A DNA stretch of 64,000 bases from Sulfurovum sp. (GCA_027019175.1 JALUXB010000019.1:21823-85822), one strand, 5' to 3'; shown: positions 35,178 through 44,423, numbered from the stretch's first letter. The notes: generated by a model from the sequence alone, not told the origin. Translations and numbers: made by a program.

Positions 35178-35867
35178 CTACTTCAGTATCATTTCCGAAA
35201 AACTTTTCACATCGAGTGCTGCAGAACCTACCAGAACACCGTCGACATTGTCAATTGCTGTAATTTCAGCAATATTGGCAGGTTTTACAGAGCCGCCATA
35301 GAGCAGCGGACAGGAAAGCGTTGTACGCAACAGCCCATGGGTGGCAGCGATCTCTTCACTCTTGGCAGAACGTCCTGTTCCGATCGCCCAGATCGGTTCA
35401 TACGCGACAATCAGCTTTTCGTATGAAAGATCAATGCCTTCAAACTCTGCAAAGAGATATGTTTTTACGGCATCTTCTCCGGCTTCACGTACTTCAAGCG
35501 GTTCACCGATGCAGTAGATAATCTCAAATCCGTTCTCTTTGAAAAAAGCGAACTTCTTGGCAACTGTCTCCTGAGATTCCCCCAGCAGTTCACGCCGTTC
35601 GCTGTGACCGATAAGAATGGTTTTTATGCCGAACTCTTCAAGCTGTTCCAAGCCGATCTCTCCGGTCACAGCGCCATTACGTACAGGGTAGGCATTCTGT
35701 GTACCTATGGTAACATCACCTTCATATTTGTCAAGAGCAGTTGCAGGAGGAAAGACCAGTACACGGTCATCCGGACGCTTGGAAGCGAGTGTCTGAGCCA
35801 GCTGTTCCATGTAGGCTCGGGTTGAGCTGCGTGTGTGGTTGGTTTTGAAGTTGGCTGCAAAGATCAT
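35178..35867 (-). CDS. tpiA: Triose-phosphate isomerase
   Basis: 229 residues, a short TIM as in Helicobacter. Catalytic set: Lys in AANFKTN, His in GHSERR, Glu in VAYEPIWAIGTG. Interconverts dihydroxyacetone phosphate and glyceraldehyde 3-phosphate. Last gene of the gap-pgk-tpiA run. Confidence 0.96.
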   Translation of the reverse strand: MIFAANFKTNHTRSSTRAYMEQLAQTLASKRPDDRVLVFPPATALDKYEGDVTIGTQNAYPVRNGAVTGEIGLEQLEEFGIKTILIGHSERRELLGESQETVAKKFAFFKENGFEIIYCIGEPLEVREAGEDAVKTYLFAEFEGIDLSYEKLIVAYEPIWAIGTGRSAKSEEIAATHGLLRTTLSCPLLYGGSVKPANIAEITAIDNVDGVLVGSAALDVKSFSEMILK

Positions 35868-35875
35868 TGTAAGCC

Positions 35876-37072
35876 CTAACTTTCAAGTGCTTCAATGCCG
35901 GGAAGGGTTTCCCCTTCGATCAGCTTCAGACTTGCACCGCCGCCGGTACTCACAAAGGTCATCTCATCTACATCGCCGGCACGCTGTGCCACATCGGCGG
36001 TATCTCCTCCACCGACAATCGTAGTTGCATGGGTTTCGGCGATATGATGCGACATCATAATGCTTCCCTTGGAGAACTTATCCATTTCATACACACCCAT
36101 AGGGCCGTTCCACATAATGGTCTGCGCATCATTCAGTACTTCTCTGAAGAGACGGGAAGAGGCCGGACCGGTATCGAGTCCCATCCAGTCATGCGGTATT
36201 TCCTGAGACGGAAGATACTTCACTGCCGTATTTTCAGAAAATTCCGGAGCGACAACAAAGTCTACAGGCAAATAGAACTTAACACCAAGCGAGTGGGCTT
36301 TCTCCATAATATCCCTTGCTTCATCAAGCAGGTCATCTTCAACCAGTGATTTACCAATCTCGTATCCCTGTGCTTTAAGGAATGTAAATGCCATGCCTCC
36401 GCCAATGATGACTTTATCGACTTTGTGAATAAGGTTGGTAATTGCCTGAAGCTTGCCGGAGACTTTGGAACCGCCGATGACAGCAATGAACGGCCGAACC
36501 GGGTTTTCAAGTACTTTGCTGAAAAAATTGACTTCTTTGCTCAGCAGGAATCCTGCCGCCTTATGTTCTTTGTCAAAAAACTTGGTAATCGCATAGATGG
36601 AAGCGTGCTTTCTGTGACAGGCACCAAAGGCATCATTGATATAAACATCGGCAAAAGAGGCCAGTTCTTTGGCAAACCCTTCATCATTCTTCGTTTCACC
36701 AGGCTCAAAACGGAGATTTTCCAGAAGTAAAATATCTCCCGCTTCCAGCTTTGCTGCTTTCGCTTTAGCATCGGGACCGACAACATCTTCTGCCATATAA
36801 AGCTCGTTTTTGATCTTCAGCAGCGTATGCAAACGCTTTGCTACCGGTTTCAGAGAATACTTCTCATCAAACTTACCCGGCTCAGGACGCTCAAAATGGG
36901 AAGCGAGGACAATCTTGCAGTCACGATCGATACAGTAACGGATGGTGTGCAGTGCAGCACGAATACGCCGATCGTCCGTAATATTGCCAAACTCATCTTT
37001 TGGTACGTTAAAGTCACATCTGATAAAAACGCGTTTACCTTCAATATCAATATCTTTGATTGTTCTTAACAT
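35876..37072 (-). CDS. pgk: Phosphoglycerate kinase
   Basis: 398 residues, normal length. RCDFNVP at the N-terminus, [25 protein letters not shown] and [10 protein letters not shown] of the two-domain kinase. It starts 12 bases after gap and ends 8 bases before tpiA. Confidence 0.97.
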   Translation of the reverse strand: MLRTIKDIDIEGKRVFIRCDFNVPKDEFGNITDDRRIRAALHTIRYCIDRDCKIVLASHFERPEPGKFDEKYSLKPVAKRLHTLLKIKNELYMAEDVVGPDAKAKAAKLEAGDILLLENLRFEPGETKNDEGFAKELASFADVYINDAFGACHRKHASIYAITKFFDKEHKAAGFLLSKEVNFFSKVLENPVRPFIAVIGGSKVSGKLQAITNLIHKVDKVIIGGGMAFTFLKAQGYEIGKSLVEDDLLDEARDIMEKAHSLGVKFYLPVDFVVAPEFSENTAVKYLPSQEIPHDWMGLDTGPASSRLFREVLNDAQTIMWNGPMGVYEMDKFSKGSIMMSHHIAETHATTIVGGGDTADVAQRAGDVDEMTFVSTGGGASLKLIEGETLPGIEALES

Positions 37073-37084
37073 AAATTCCCTTTT

Positions 37085-38083
37085 CTATTTTTTACTGATG
37101 TGTACAGCCATGTCGACCAGTCTGCAGGAGTATCCCCACTCATTGTCATACCAGGAGAGTACTTTTACCATTTTTTCACCAATGACCTGAATCGTATCGA
37201 GCGGTACGACAGTACTAAGCTCTTCACCGACAAAGTCCTGAGAGACACGATACTCCTCATCGACACCGAGAATACCTTTATGAGATCCTTCTGCCGCCAT
37301 TTTGAACGCCGCTTTCACTACCTCTTCTGTGACACTCTGATTCAGCGTCACAGTCAAGTCAACCATCGAAACATCCGCCGTGGGGACACGCACCGCCTGC
37401 CCATTGAGTCTGCCGGCAAGATTGGGCAGTACTTTCGAGATCGCTTTTGCAGCACCGGTGGTTGTAGGTACAAGGTTGGTCGCTCCGGAACGCCCTTTGC
37501 GAGGATCTTTTTTATGTTTTGCATCAAGAATCGGCTGGGAAGAGGTATAGGAGTGGATAGTCGTCATAAGGCCATGTTCAATGCCAAACGCATCATCGAG
37601 AACCTTGGCGACAGGCGCCAAACCGTTTGTAGTACAGGATGCATTGGAAACCACAGGCTCTCCTGCATACGCATTGGCATTTGCGCCAATTACAAATGTC
37701 GGGGTATCATCTTTTGCCGGTGCAGAGAAAAGTACCTTTTTGATGCCGTTGTCAAGATAAGGCTGCACACTCTCCTGTGTCAGGAAGGCACCGGTACATT
37801 CCAGAACCAATTCGGCACCATAATCTGCAAAATTGAGTTTGGCAGGGTCTCGCTCGGAAAGAATTTTCGCTTTGTCGTTGCCGATACAAAGGTAACCGTC
37901 ACTGACCCGAACATCTTTGCGGGTACCGTGTACAGAGTCATATTTAACGTTATATTCGATCATCTCTTCTTTGCCGCTGGCATTGACTGCAACCAGTTCT
38001 ATATCGTCTCTGTCGGCAATGATGCGTGCAACACATCTTCCGATCCTTCCCAGTCCGTTTATCGCTACTTTTACTGCCATCAT
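37085..38083 (-). CDS. gap: Glyceraldehyde-3-phosphate dehydrogenase
   Basis: 332 residues. NGLGRIGR is the NAD motif; the catalytic Cys lies in SNASCTTNGLAP, and HSYTSSQ holds the paired His; WYDNEWGYSCR closes the protein. First gene of the gap-pgk-tpiA cluster and divergent from nadD. Confidence 0.97.
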   Translation of the reverse strand: MMAVKVAINGLGRIGRCVARIIADRDDIELVAVNASGKEEMIEYNVKYDSVHGTRKDVRVSDGYLCIGNDKAKILSERDPAKLNFADYGAELVLECTGAFLTQESVQPYLDNGIKKVLFSAPAKDDTPTFVIGANANAYAGEPVVSNASCTTNGLAPVAKVLDDAFGIEHGLMTTIHSYTSSQPILDAKHKKDPRKGRSGATNLVPTTTGAAKAISKVLPNLAGRLNGQAVRVPTADVSMVDLTVTLNQSVTEEVVKAAFKMAAEGSHKGILGVDEEYRVSQDFVGEELSTVVPLDTIQVIGEKMVKVLSWYDNEWGYSCRLVDMAVHISKK

Positions 38084-38112
38084 TGTCCTTCAATAACTCT
38101 TGTGGTGTAATA

Positions 38113-38121
38113 TGCTAAAAT
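38113..38121 (+). promoter_or_regulatory. Candidate extended -10 for nadD-rsfS
   Basis: TGCTAAAAT, 92 bases upstream of the nadD start, in the divergent spacer with gap. No -35. Confidence 0.4.
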
Positions 38122-38213
38122 GCGGTCAATCGGAAAGTGGGGTGTAGTAGCCCTTTCTTGCCGGAAACAGCGCATCTGAGTGTGTGCAATTTTACTGTAA
38201 ATGAGGTTAGCAT

Positions 38214-38780
38214 TTGGTTAATAGCCCGGGGCTTGAAGTCGCCATTTTCGGAGGAAGTTTCGATCCGCCCCATGCGGGACATCAACAGATTGTAGAGGCG
38301 TGTATATCACAGCTTGACATCGACCGTCTGATCATTCTGCCTGCCTACCTTAATCCGTTCAAGTCAGGTTCGCTTGCCGATGCCAATATGCGTCTACAGT
38401 GGTGCCGAGCACTTTTTGGCACACTGCCCAATGTCATTGTAAGTGATTATGAAATACAACAGGGGCGCAGCGTCAAAACGGCTGAAAGTATCAAATACTT
38501 TCAAAAGTTTTACCGTGTCAAATACCTTGTCATCGGTGCTGACAACCTGTCAACATTAACGAAATGGCATGACTTTGCATGGCTCAACGAGCAGATCACC
38601 TGGGTCATTGTCAGCCGTCCCGGATATGCCATAGAAACAGACGCGCTGCGAAACTGGCGCCTGTTGACGCTCAATGTACCTGTCAGCTCCTCCCAGATTC
38701 GTCAGGGACAGGATGTCAGCAGTGTTGACACAAAAATTGCACCCTCTGTCAAAGAGATATTAAAAGGAAACAACATATGA
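38214..38780 (+). CDS. nadD: Nicotinate-nucleotide adenylyltransferase
   Basis: 188 residues. Adenylates nicotinate mononucleotide in NAD synthesis. FGGSFDPPHAGH is the nucleotidyltransferase motif, and VSSSQIRQG the ISSTxIR site. The start is a TTG at 38214 with GAGG 7 bases upstream; no ATG is available before the motif. It overlaps rsfS by 4 bases. Confidence 0.94.
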   Translation: MVNSPGLEVAIFGGSFDPPHAGHQQIVEACISQLDIDRLIILPAYLNPFKSGSLADANMRLQWCRALFGTLPNVIVSDYEIQQGRSVKTAESIKYFQKFYRVKYLVIGADNLSTLTKWHDFAWLNEQITWVIVSRPGYAIETDALRNWRLLTLNVPVSSSQIRQGQDVSSVDTKIAPSVKEILKGNNI

Positions 38781-39121
38781 CCATAGAAGAGAGAATTGAA
38801 ACCATCGTAAATGTACTCGATGAGAAAAAAGCAGAAGAGATCGAAGTATTCAACCTTGATGATGCAGACTACATTGCTGACCGCGTCGTCATTGCCAACT
38901 CACTTAACCTCAAACATACACAAGCACTTTTTGACCAGCTCAAAGAGGCACTCAAACCCAAAGGAGAGACCTTTCTGCACGCCGATACCAGCGACGAGTG
39001 GGTCGTAGCAGATCTTGGGGACATTCTGGTACACATTATGATTCCCGAATACCGCCAGCGCTACAATCTCGAGCAGTTTTTAAGTGAACTGGTCGCCAAT
39101 CAGCGCCAGTCTGATCAATAA
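38777..39121 (+). CDS. rsfS: Ribosomal silencing factor RsfS
   Basis: 114 residues of the RsfS/YbeB/Iojap family, binding uL14 to block subunit joining. Conserved DADYIADRVVIANS, SDEWVVADLGDILVHIM and YRQRYNLEQF segments. Overlaps nadD by 4 bases. Its stop is 13 bases before repeat copy 7. Confidence 0.95.
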   Translation: MTIEERIETIVNVLDEKKAEEIEVFNLDDADYIADRVVIANSLNLKHTQALFDQLKEALKPKGETFLHADTSDEWVVADLGDILVHIMIPEYRQRYNLEQFLSELVANQRQSDQ

Positions 39122-39134
39122 ACATCATTTCACG

Positions 39135-39237
39135 GTAGGGTGTTGTCCCCCGACAACACCAACAGTTTATTCCGGTAATAGAATTTGGTATAGTGAGTGC
39201 GACCAAAGGAAGTGCCTGTGGTGCACAGCACCCCTGC
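39135..39237. repeat. REP/MITE-like element, copy 7 (GTTGT type, right half degenerate)
   Basis: The left hairpin GTAGGGTGTTGTCCCCCGAC(AACACC) at 39135-39160 is identical to copy 5. The right half, GGTGCACAGCACCCCTGC at 39220-39237, is worn down but keeps a hairpin and a CAAAGCAT flank like that of copy 6. It lies between convergent rsfS and a small membrane protein gene. Confidence 0.7.
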
Positions 39238-39243
39238 AAAGCA

Positions 39244-39588
39244 TTAAAAGAGTGAACTCCACACATCTTCATAACGTGACCCTTCCAGCAGAGAAAGTGC
39301 AATAAACAACACAATTGTTATCACTGGAGAGAAGATCAGCCACCAGACATATTTATCCCGGAAAAAATAGTAAAGCAATCCCAGCCATGCAAAAACGATC
39401 AGTACAATATGGGCAAGAAAAAGCGGAATGATCGGACGGGTAATATTACCCATAATCCCAAGCGAGATCAAGGCAATAAAGGTTAGGAGTGAAATCAACA
39501 GTTTTTTGCTATCCCTGTTCCGGCGATAGAGAAGAAAAATCAGGCCAAACGTAAGAAGTACTGCAAGAATCAAAAGTGCTTTCATCAT
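39244..39588 (-). CDS. Small integral membrane protein of unknown function
   Basis: 114 residues with about four hydrophobic segments (about 4-22, 29-48, 53-74 and 82-102) and a short acidic tail. I do not recognise the family. It precedes repeat copy 7 and follows argS on the same strand, 43 bases from its start side. Real by length and membrane pattern. Confidence 0.6.
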   Translation of the reverse strand: MMKALLILAVLLTFGLIFLLYRRNRDSKKLLISLLTFIALISLGIMGNITRPIIPLFLAHIVLIVFAWLGLLYYFFRDKYVWWLIFSPVITIVLFIALSLLEGSRYEDVWSSLF

Positions 39589-39631
39589 ATTTTCCTCTCT
39601 ATCTTTTTAGCTGAAACTTTGCCCAATACCA

Positions 39632-41329
39632 TTACAGTCTGTCAACCACCTGTATACCGAGTATAGCCAGTCCCTGCTTAATGGTTCTGGCTGTCAAATC
39701 GGCAAGCATCAGGCGGGAGATACGTGTCTGCTCATCAACCCCTTCTTTGAGTATCGGGTTACGTTCATAAAAACGCATAAAGAGCGTTACAAGCTCGTAG
39801 AGATAGGTTGTAATCTGATTTGGCGCTGCATCCTCGGCCGCTTTGTTCAGTACATCTTCAAAACGAAGCAGCATCACTGCCAACTTATGTTCAAGTTCGT
39901 CTCCGATGACAATTTCACCCTCAACGTCTTTTCCGTATTTGCGGAAAATACTCTGAATCCTTGCATAGGCATACTGCATATACAGTGACGTATTCCCTTC
40001 AAATGAGAGCATTTTATCCCAGTCGAAGATGTAGTTGGACTCACGGTTGATCGCAAGATCGGCATATTTGACCGCCCCAATACCCACGATACGTGCAATC
40101 TTCTCAAGCTCTTCCTCACTATAGTTCTCTTTGGAAGTGATGGCTGCTTTGGCGCGTACCACTGCTTCGTCAAGTAGATCGATCAGCTTGACGGTTCCAC
40201 CGTCACGTGTCTTGAAGGGTTTGCCGTTCTTGTCCATCATGGTTCCAAATGCCACATGTTCCAGTTTAACATCTTCAGGTACGAACCCTGCCTCTTTCGC
40301 AACGCGGAAGACCTGTTTGAAGTGCCCGCTCTGGCGTGCGTCGACCACATAGCTGATACGCTTGGCGCCGAGTACGTTGGCGCGGTAGTAAAGTGCGGCA
40401 AGGTCGGTTGTGGCATAGAGGTAGCCGCCATCACTCTTACGCACGATAACCGGTACCTCATCACCCTCAAGGAAGACACATTGCGCACCGTCACTCTCCT
40501 GCAGCATACCTGCTTTGTCGAGATCTTCCACAACTTTGGCAAGTGTTTCGTTATAAAAACTCTCAGCACGGACATCGTCACGGCTCAAATTGACATCGAG
40601 CTTTTCATATACCTCTTCACAGTGACCCAGAGAAATATCGATGAATTTTTTCCAGAGCGTCAGGCAGTGGGCATCACCACTTTGGATCTTCACAACATAT
40701 TCACGCGCCTTGTTAGCGAATGATTCATCTGCATCAAAACGGCTCTTGGCATCTTTATAGAACTGTTCAAGGTCTTTAAGCGAACCGTTACCCTCTTCCC
40801 CCATCTCTTCGAGGTAAGCGATGAGCATACCAAACTGTGTTCCCCAGTCTCCGATGTGGTTCTGGCGTATCACATCATCTCCGAGAAATTCAAGCAGGTT
40901 TGCCAGGGTATCCCCGATGATCGTAGAACGTAAATGTCCCACATGCATCTGCTTGGCCATATTCGGGCCGGAGTAGTCTACAACTGCCTTAATAGGATTA
41001 CTGCGGGTTCCTATGCCAAGTCTTTCGTTCTCTTCTGCATTCTGGCAGGAAGCAGCAATCCATTCAGGATTGAGCCACAGGTTAATAAAACCGGGGCCGG
41101 CAATTTCAGCCTTTTGAATCATACCGCCGGTTTCCAGGTTGTCCAAAATTGTCTGTGCAATCTGACGCGGGTTCTGTTTCAGCTGTTTGGCAAGTGCCAT
41201 CGCACCATTAAACTGATAATCACCAAATTCCGGCTTGGTTGCATCGGTTACAGTGATAGGTTCTGCTTCAATGCCTGCATTGGCAAAAGCCTTTTTAATA
41301 AGGGTGTTGACTTCTTCTTTAAGTTTCAT
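39632..41329 (-). CDS. argS: Arginyl-tRNA synthetase
   Basis: 565 residues. N-terminal Add-1 domain, the class I HIGH motif as HVGH (129-132, MAKQMHVGHLRST), the KMSKS region as the diverged GKPFKTRDGG, and the DALR anticodon-binding domain at the C-terminus (LYMQYAYARIQSIFRK onward). Flanked by tatA upstream, as in C. jejuni from memory. Confidence 0.97.
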   Translation of the reverse strand: MKLKEEVNTLIKKAFANAGIEAEPITVTDATKPEFGDYQFNGAMALAKQLKQNPRQIAQTILDNLETGGMIQKAEIAGPGFINLWLNPEWIAASCQNAEENERLGIGTRSNPIKAVVDYSGPNMAKQMHVGHLRSTIIGDTLANLLEFLGDDVIRQNHIGDWGTQFGMLIAYLEEMGEEGNGSLKDLEQFYKDAKSRFDADESFANKAREYVVKIQSGDAHCLTLWKKFIDISLGHCEEVYEKLDVNLSRDDVRAESFYNETLAKVVEDLDKAGMLQESDGAQCVFLEGDEVPVIVRKSDGGYLYATTDLAALYYRANVLGAKRISYVVDARQSGHFKQVFRVAKEAGFVPEDVKLEHVAFGTMMDKNGKPFKTRDGGTVKLIDLLDEAVVRAKAAITSKENYSEEELEKIARIVGIGAVKYADLAINRESNYIFDWDKMLSFEGNTSLYMQYAYARIQSIFRKYGKDVEGEIVIGDELEHKLAVMLLRFEDVLNKAAEDAAPNQITTYLYELVTLFMRFYERNPILKEGVDEQTRISRLMLADLTARTIKQGLAILGIQVVDRL

Positions 41330-41425
41330 GCGTGATTCCGAAAATTGTTTTTGTTAAACTGTATGGAGAGTGCAAATGCACAGGAGGGGTTTACGACGCT
41401 CGGCGCCTTGCGCCCGGCACCGCTG

Positions 41426-41653
41426 TTACGCGTTTTCGCTCTTTTTCTCTTCGCTCTTTGTCTCGACCTGCTTCTCTTCAGTCTGAGCGATCTCTTTGAC
41501 ATCCTCTTTCTCTTCTTCCTCTTTCATGGCACCTTTGAATTCTTTGATACCTTTACCCATTCCTTTTGCAAGTTCTGGTATTTTTTTCGCTCCGAACAGC
41601 AGTACAACGATCGCTAATACGATCAAAAGTTCCGGCATACTTGGCATACCCAT
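41426..41653 (-). CDS. tatA: Sec-independent translocase TatA
   Basis: 75 residues: one membrane helix ([14 protein letters not shown]), the [21 protein letters not shown] amphipathic hinge and helix, and a charged Glu/Lys tail. The start is the ATG at 41653 with AAGGA 6 bases upstream; a TTG two codons earlier is less likely. Followed by argS and preceded by gmk. No tatB or tatC nearby. Confidence 0.93.
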   Translation of the reverse strand: MGMPSMPELLIVLAIVVLLFGAKKIPELAKGMGKGIKEFKGAMKEEEEKEDVKEIAQTEEKQVETKSEEKKSENA

Positions 41654-41723
41654 AATCAATCCTTTGAACTCGTTACCGAGTGTTGTTAAAATTTGAATAA
41701 TTATACTTAAATTTGTTTAAGCC

Positions 41724-42344
41724 CTACTGCAGCCACTGGGTAATGAACGCTTCTTCCTCTTCTCTGCTCTGCTTCAGTCTTGCCGCCTTGGCGACAATAA
41801 CAAATTCGCTTGCAGCTTCTTCTACAGTGTCATTGATGATTGTGAAGTCATATTCACTCAGTGCCAGAATCTCCTCTTTAGCATTCTCGATGCGGCGGTT
41901 TATCACATCGTCGCTGTCGGTACTTCTTGAACGCAGCCGCTGCTCAAGCTCCCTGAGAGTCGGCGGTGTGATGAACGCTGAGGTGGTGATGTCGTTCATC
42001 TTCGCACGCACAAGCCGATGCCCCTGCACATCAATATCGAAAATAACCAGTTTTCCCGCTTCCAGCGCCTCTCTTACAGGTTTAAGCGATGTGCCGTAGT
42101 AATTCCCGTGCACCTGTGCATACTCCAGAAAGTTACCTGCTTTGATATCCTCTTCAAACTCCTCTTTCGTAACAAAAAAATACTCTCTGCCATTTTGCTC
42201 ACCCTCTCTGGGAGCTCTGGTCGTTGTAGAGATAGAAAAATAATATTCGCCTATTTCCGGAGCGGCCGCATTGATGATGGTACTTTTTCCCGCACCGCTT
42301 GGCCCAGAAAGCACTAAAATGGCTCCTCTTTTCATTCTGCTCAT
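41724..42344 (-). CDS. gmk: Guanylate kinase
   Basis: 206 residues. The P-loop SGPSGAGKST (13-22), STTTRAPREGEQNGREYFFV and the FDIDVQGHRLVR segment. Phosphorylates GMP to GDP. Its first base overlaps the stop of the acidic protein gene. Confidence 0.96.
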   Translation of the reverse strand: MSRMKRGAILVLSGPSGAGKSTIINAAAPEIGEYYFSISTTTRAPREGEQNGREYFFVTKEEFEEDIKAGNFLEYAQVHGNYYGTSLKPVREALEAGKLVIFDIDVQGHRLVRAKMNDITTSAFITPPTLRELEQRLRSRSTDSDDVINRRIENAKEEILALSEYDFTIINDTVEEAASEFVIVAKAARLKQSREEEEAFITQWLQ

Positions 42345-43216
42345 TACATGTCATCCTTAAACTTGATGGAAATATGCACTTCTGCATTTTTTAACAGTTT
42401 TTTGATCTGTTTGGGCTTCATATTCTCTATTGCGGCAAGCAACGCCTCTTCAAAAGTGTAAACGTCTTCTTTCTCCTTCTTTTTTTTCTTTTTGCGTTTT
42501 TTCTTCTCTTTTTTTTCAGCTTCCGCAGACGTTTCGCCGCTGAGCGCTTCTATGATCTCCTCTTCTGCAACGATCTCCAGTCCGTCTTCTTCAAGTTTTT
42601 GGGTAATCACTTCGACTTTCCGCGCTTCATAGTCTGCCTCTTCCTGCGCCAAAGGGGAAATCTCTTCATCACTCTCTTCAAGCAGGGCTTTGATCTGGTC
42701 AATTTCATGACTGTCAAGTACTTTGGGGGATGTTTCTTCTTCGCCGCTATCCATCAACGGAACCTCTTCATCACTTTCCTCTGCAGAAGCAGCAAGCGGA
42801 AAGATGAAATGCTCATCATCCAATGTCTCACTGTTTTCTTTTACTGTTTCAGCGCGTTCATCAACCAAAACTTCCTCTGAAACAGTATCCGGTACCTGAA
42901 GGGTTGCCACTTCATCGATTACCGCCTGTATCTGCGAAGGCAAAAACGGTTTTTTAATCACACGGTCAAAAGAGCCGCCCACCTCTTCACCACTGTCTCT
43001 GCGGGAGAAAAAAACAATCTTTCCTGTATTAAGCGTATCGAGAAAAGCTGCTGTTTCATTGTTATAGGAAGCATCATCGACAAAAATAATATCGTATGTG
43101 GTATCACCTGCATCAGAAATGTCCGAAACTTCCCGAAAAGTGATTGTATCATCACGCATACACAGGGCAACCAGACGTGAAACTACGGGATTGGTATTGA
43201 GCAGCAGGATATTCAT
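42344..43216 (-). CDS. Acidic pseudo-receiver protein (Cj1178c-like)
   Basis: 290 residues: an N-terminal receiver-like fold (1-105, with FVDDAS and IKKPF), a long Glu/Asp-rich linker (about 115-230), a poly-Lys run (about 233-250) and a C-terminal helical segment. The first acidic pair of a receiver is missing (LLLNTN), so phosphorylation is doubtful. In C. jejuni the gene beside gmk, Cj1178c, is annotated as a highly acidic protein; this is the same position. Function unknown. Confidence 0.8.
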   Translation of the reverse strand: MNILLLNTNPVVSRLVALCMRDDTITFREVSDISDAGDTTYDIIFVDDASYNNETAAFLDTLNTGKIVFFSRRDSGEEVGGSFDRVIKKPFLPSQIQAVIDEVATLQVPDTVSEEVLVDERAETVKENSETLDDEHFIFPLAASAEESDEEVPLMDSGEEETSPKVLDSHEIDQIKALLEESDEEISPLAQEEADYEARKVEVITQKLEEDGLEIVAEEEIIEALSGETSAEAEKKEKKKRKKKKKKEKEDVYTFEEALLAAIENMKPKQIKKLLKNAEVHISIKFKDDM

Positions 43217-43271
43217 ATAGTACTCCGGAATTGATTGGTATTATTATAAGATAAATGTGGTTAGAAAGACG

Positions 43272-43348
43272 TGGTACACTCTACAGGATTCGAACCTGTG
43301 ACCTTCGGTACCGCAAACCGATGCTCTATCCAGCTAAGCTAAGAGTGC
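43272..43348 (-). tRNA. tRNA-Arg (GCG)
   Basis: Minus strand. Acceptor GCACTCT with AGAGTGT (one G-U), D arm GCTT/GAGC, anticodon stem TCGGT/ACCGA with loop TTGCGGT (anticodon GCG), T arm ACAGG-TTCGAAT-CCTGT, then ACCA. 77 bases. The anticodon is unusual: bacteria normally carry ACG, modified to inosine, for CGU/CGC. Confidence 0.9.
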
Positions 43349-43381
43349 ACTTTTGAAGTTACTGCGATATTTGGTGAGCGA

Positions 43382-43387
43382 ATTGTA
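43382..43387 (-). promoter_or_regulatory. Candidate -10 box for tRNA-Arg
   Basis: TACAAT on the minus strand (CTACAATTCG), 34 bases before the tRNA 5' end, at the edge of the glycosylase gene end. Confidence 0.35.
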
Positions 43388-43399
43388 GCGAAAAAAGCT

Positions 43400-44101
43400 T
43401 TATTTTTCAAGTAGTTGCATCGGACCGAAGAGTTCCAGAGCTTTTTTATTACCTATGAAAGTGTGGTTGTAGGGGTGTTCGAGCTCGACTGTTTCAAAGG
43501 ATTCGAGATTGAGCGACCGCTTCAGTGCCTTGGCATGCGTACCGAACAGAATCAGCTTTGGTGCATCTTCTGCCAGCGCATTGAGAAGGTACTGCATAAA
43601 AGGCTGCCACGCTTTGATATGCTTGGATGAACTCTTTTTGTCCGTAAAGATGAGAGCTGTGTTCAGCAACAGCACACCGTTCTTTTCAAAGTTGTGGCGA
43701 AGCTCGAGGATGGAATCTATCAAGCTGCTTTTGTCAACAGTCGCGATCGCATCCTGTGACGTATTGTCAATATTCAGGTCGCCACGCGCCACCAGTGCCA
43801 TCTTGATGAAGTTTCGCAGCGATGTGGCACGGTTGACCTCTTTGCTCAGCCCATTTTCGGAGAAGAGCCTTTTTACTTTTTCATCGATGAAAGCGTAGCC
43901 GCCCGCACTCTCCTCTCTCGGATAGGGGTCCTGCCCAAAGAGAATGTAGCGCACTTTGTTTCGCGGGAGAGTTCTGAACGCATTGAGGTAATTGGTTTTG
44001 TTTGGGAAATAACCGTTATCTTCTTCGAGAAAGGTACGGTAATCCTCATCGAGCGCAGCATATGCACTTTCGATGATCTCCTGCCAGCTATGATGGGGCA
44101 T
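43400..44101 (-). CDS. Uracil-DNA glycosylase-like protein
   Basis: 233 residues of the uracil-DNA glycosylase superfamily: FGQDPYP (catalytic Asp region), GVLLLNTAL, ILFGTHAKAL, and a C-terminal HPYNHTFIGN where family 1 Ung has HPSPLS. Similar to Ung but with altered active-site loops; family 1 activity is likely but not certain. The start is the ATG at 44101, inside the end of the next gene; a TTG 7 codons earlier is less likely. tRNA-Arg lies after it. Confidence 0.8.
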   Translation of the reverse strand: MPHHSWQEIIESAYAALDEDYRTFLEEDNGYFPNKTNYLNAFRTLPRNKVRYILFGQDPYPREESAGGYAFIDEKVKRLFSENGLSKEVNRATSLRNFIKMALVARGDLNIDNTSQDAIATVDKSSLIDSILELRHNFEKNGVLLLNTALIFTDKKSSSKHIKAWQPFMQYLLNALAEDAPKLILFGTHAKALKRSLNLESFETVELEHPYNHTFIGNKKALELFGPMQLLEK

Positions 44102-44423
44102 GTTCTTTTTTGATCCTGTCAAATTTGATGATCAGCAACACTTTACTCTCCGGAATGCCAAGGGTTTCGGAGACTTGCGCAACCGTTTTGCCCTCTTCTA
44201 CCAGTTTCATCACATCACTGTGCATCGAAAAATTTTCAATAACATCTTTAACCGCCACACGTGACGCTTGCAAGTTATCGATGGTTTTGTCTTTCACGGC
44301 AATAATTTCGTCAAATTTTCGCTTCTCTTCTTTCAACTCTCTATTGCTGCTGTAACAGATCATCAGCATGACCAATTCTATGATTACCGCTGCTGCCAGC
44401 AGCCAAACTACCGTTTCACCCAT
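44088..44423 (-). CDS. Membrane-anchored coiled-coil protein with a helix-turn-helix-like end
   Basis: 111 residues: one N-terminal membrane helix (about 4-24), a charged helix (26-55), then a helical end (VMKLVEEGKTVAQVSETLGIPESKVLLIIK) that looks like a helix-turn-helix. No named family that I recognise. It follows mqnP by 0 bases and overlaps the glycosylase start, so it is in their operon. Confidence 0.6.
   Translation of the reverse strand: MGETVVWLLAAAVIIELVMLMICYSSNRELKEEKRKFDEIIAVKDKTIDNLQASRVAVKDVIENFSMHSDVMKLVEEGKTVAQVSETLGIPESKVLLIIKFDRIKKEHAPS

Noticed and set aside
37100..38110. 336-codon open frame on the plus strand opposite gap
   Set aside because: Antisense shadow of gap, caused by its codon use; the gap product is complete with all active-site residues.
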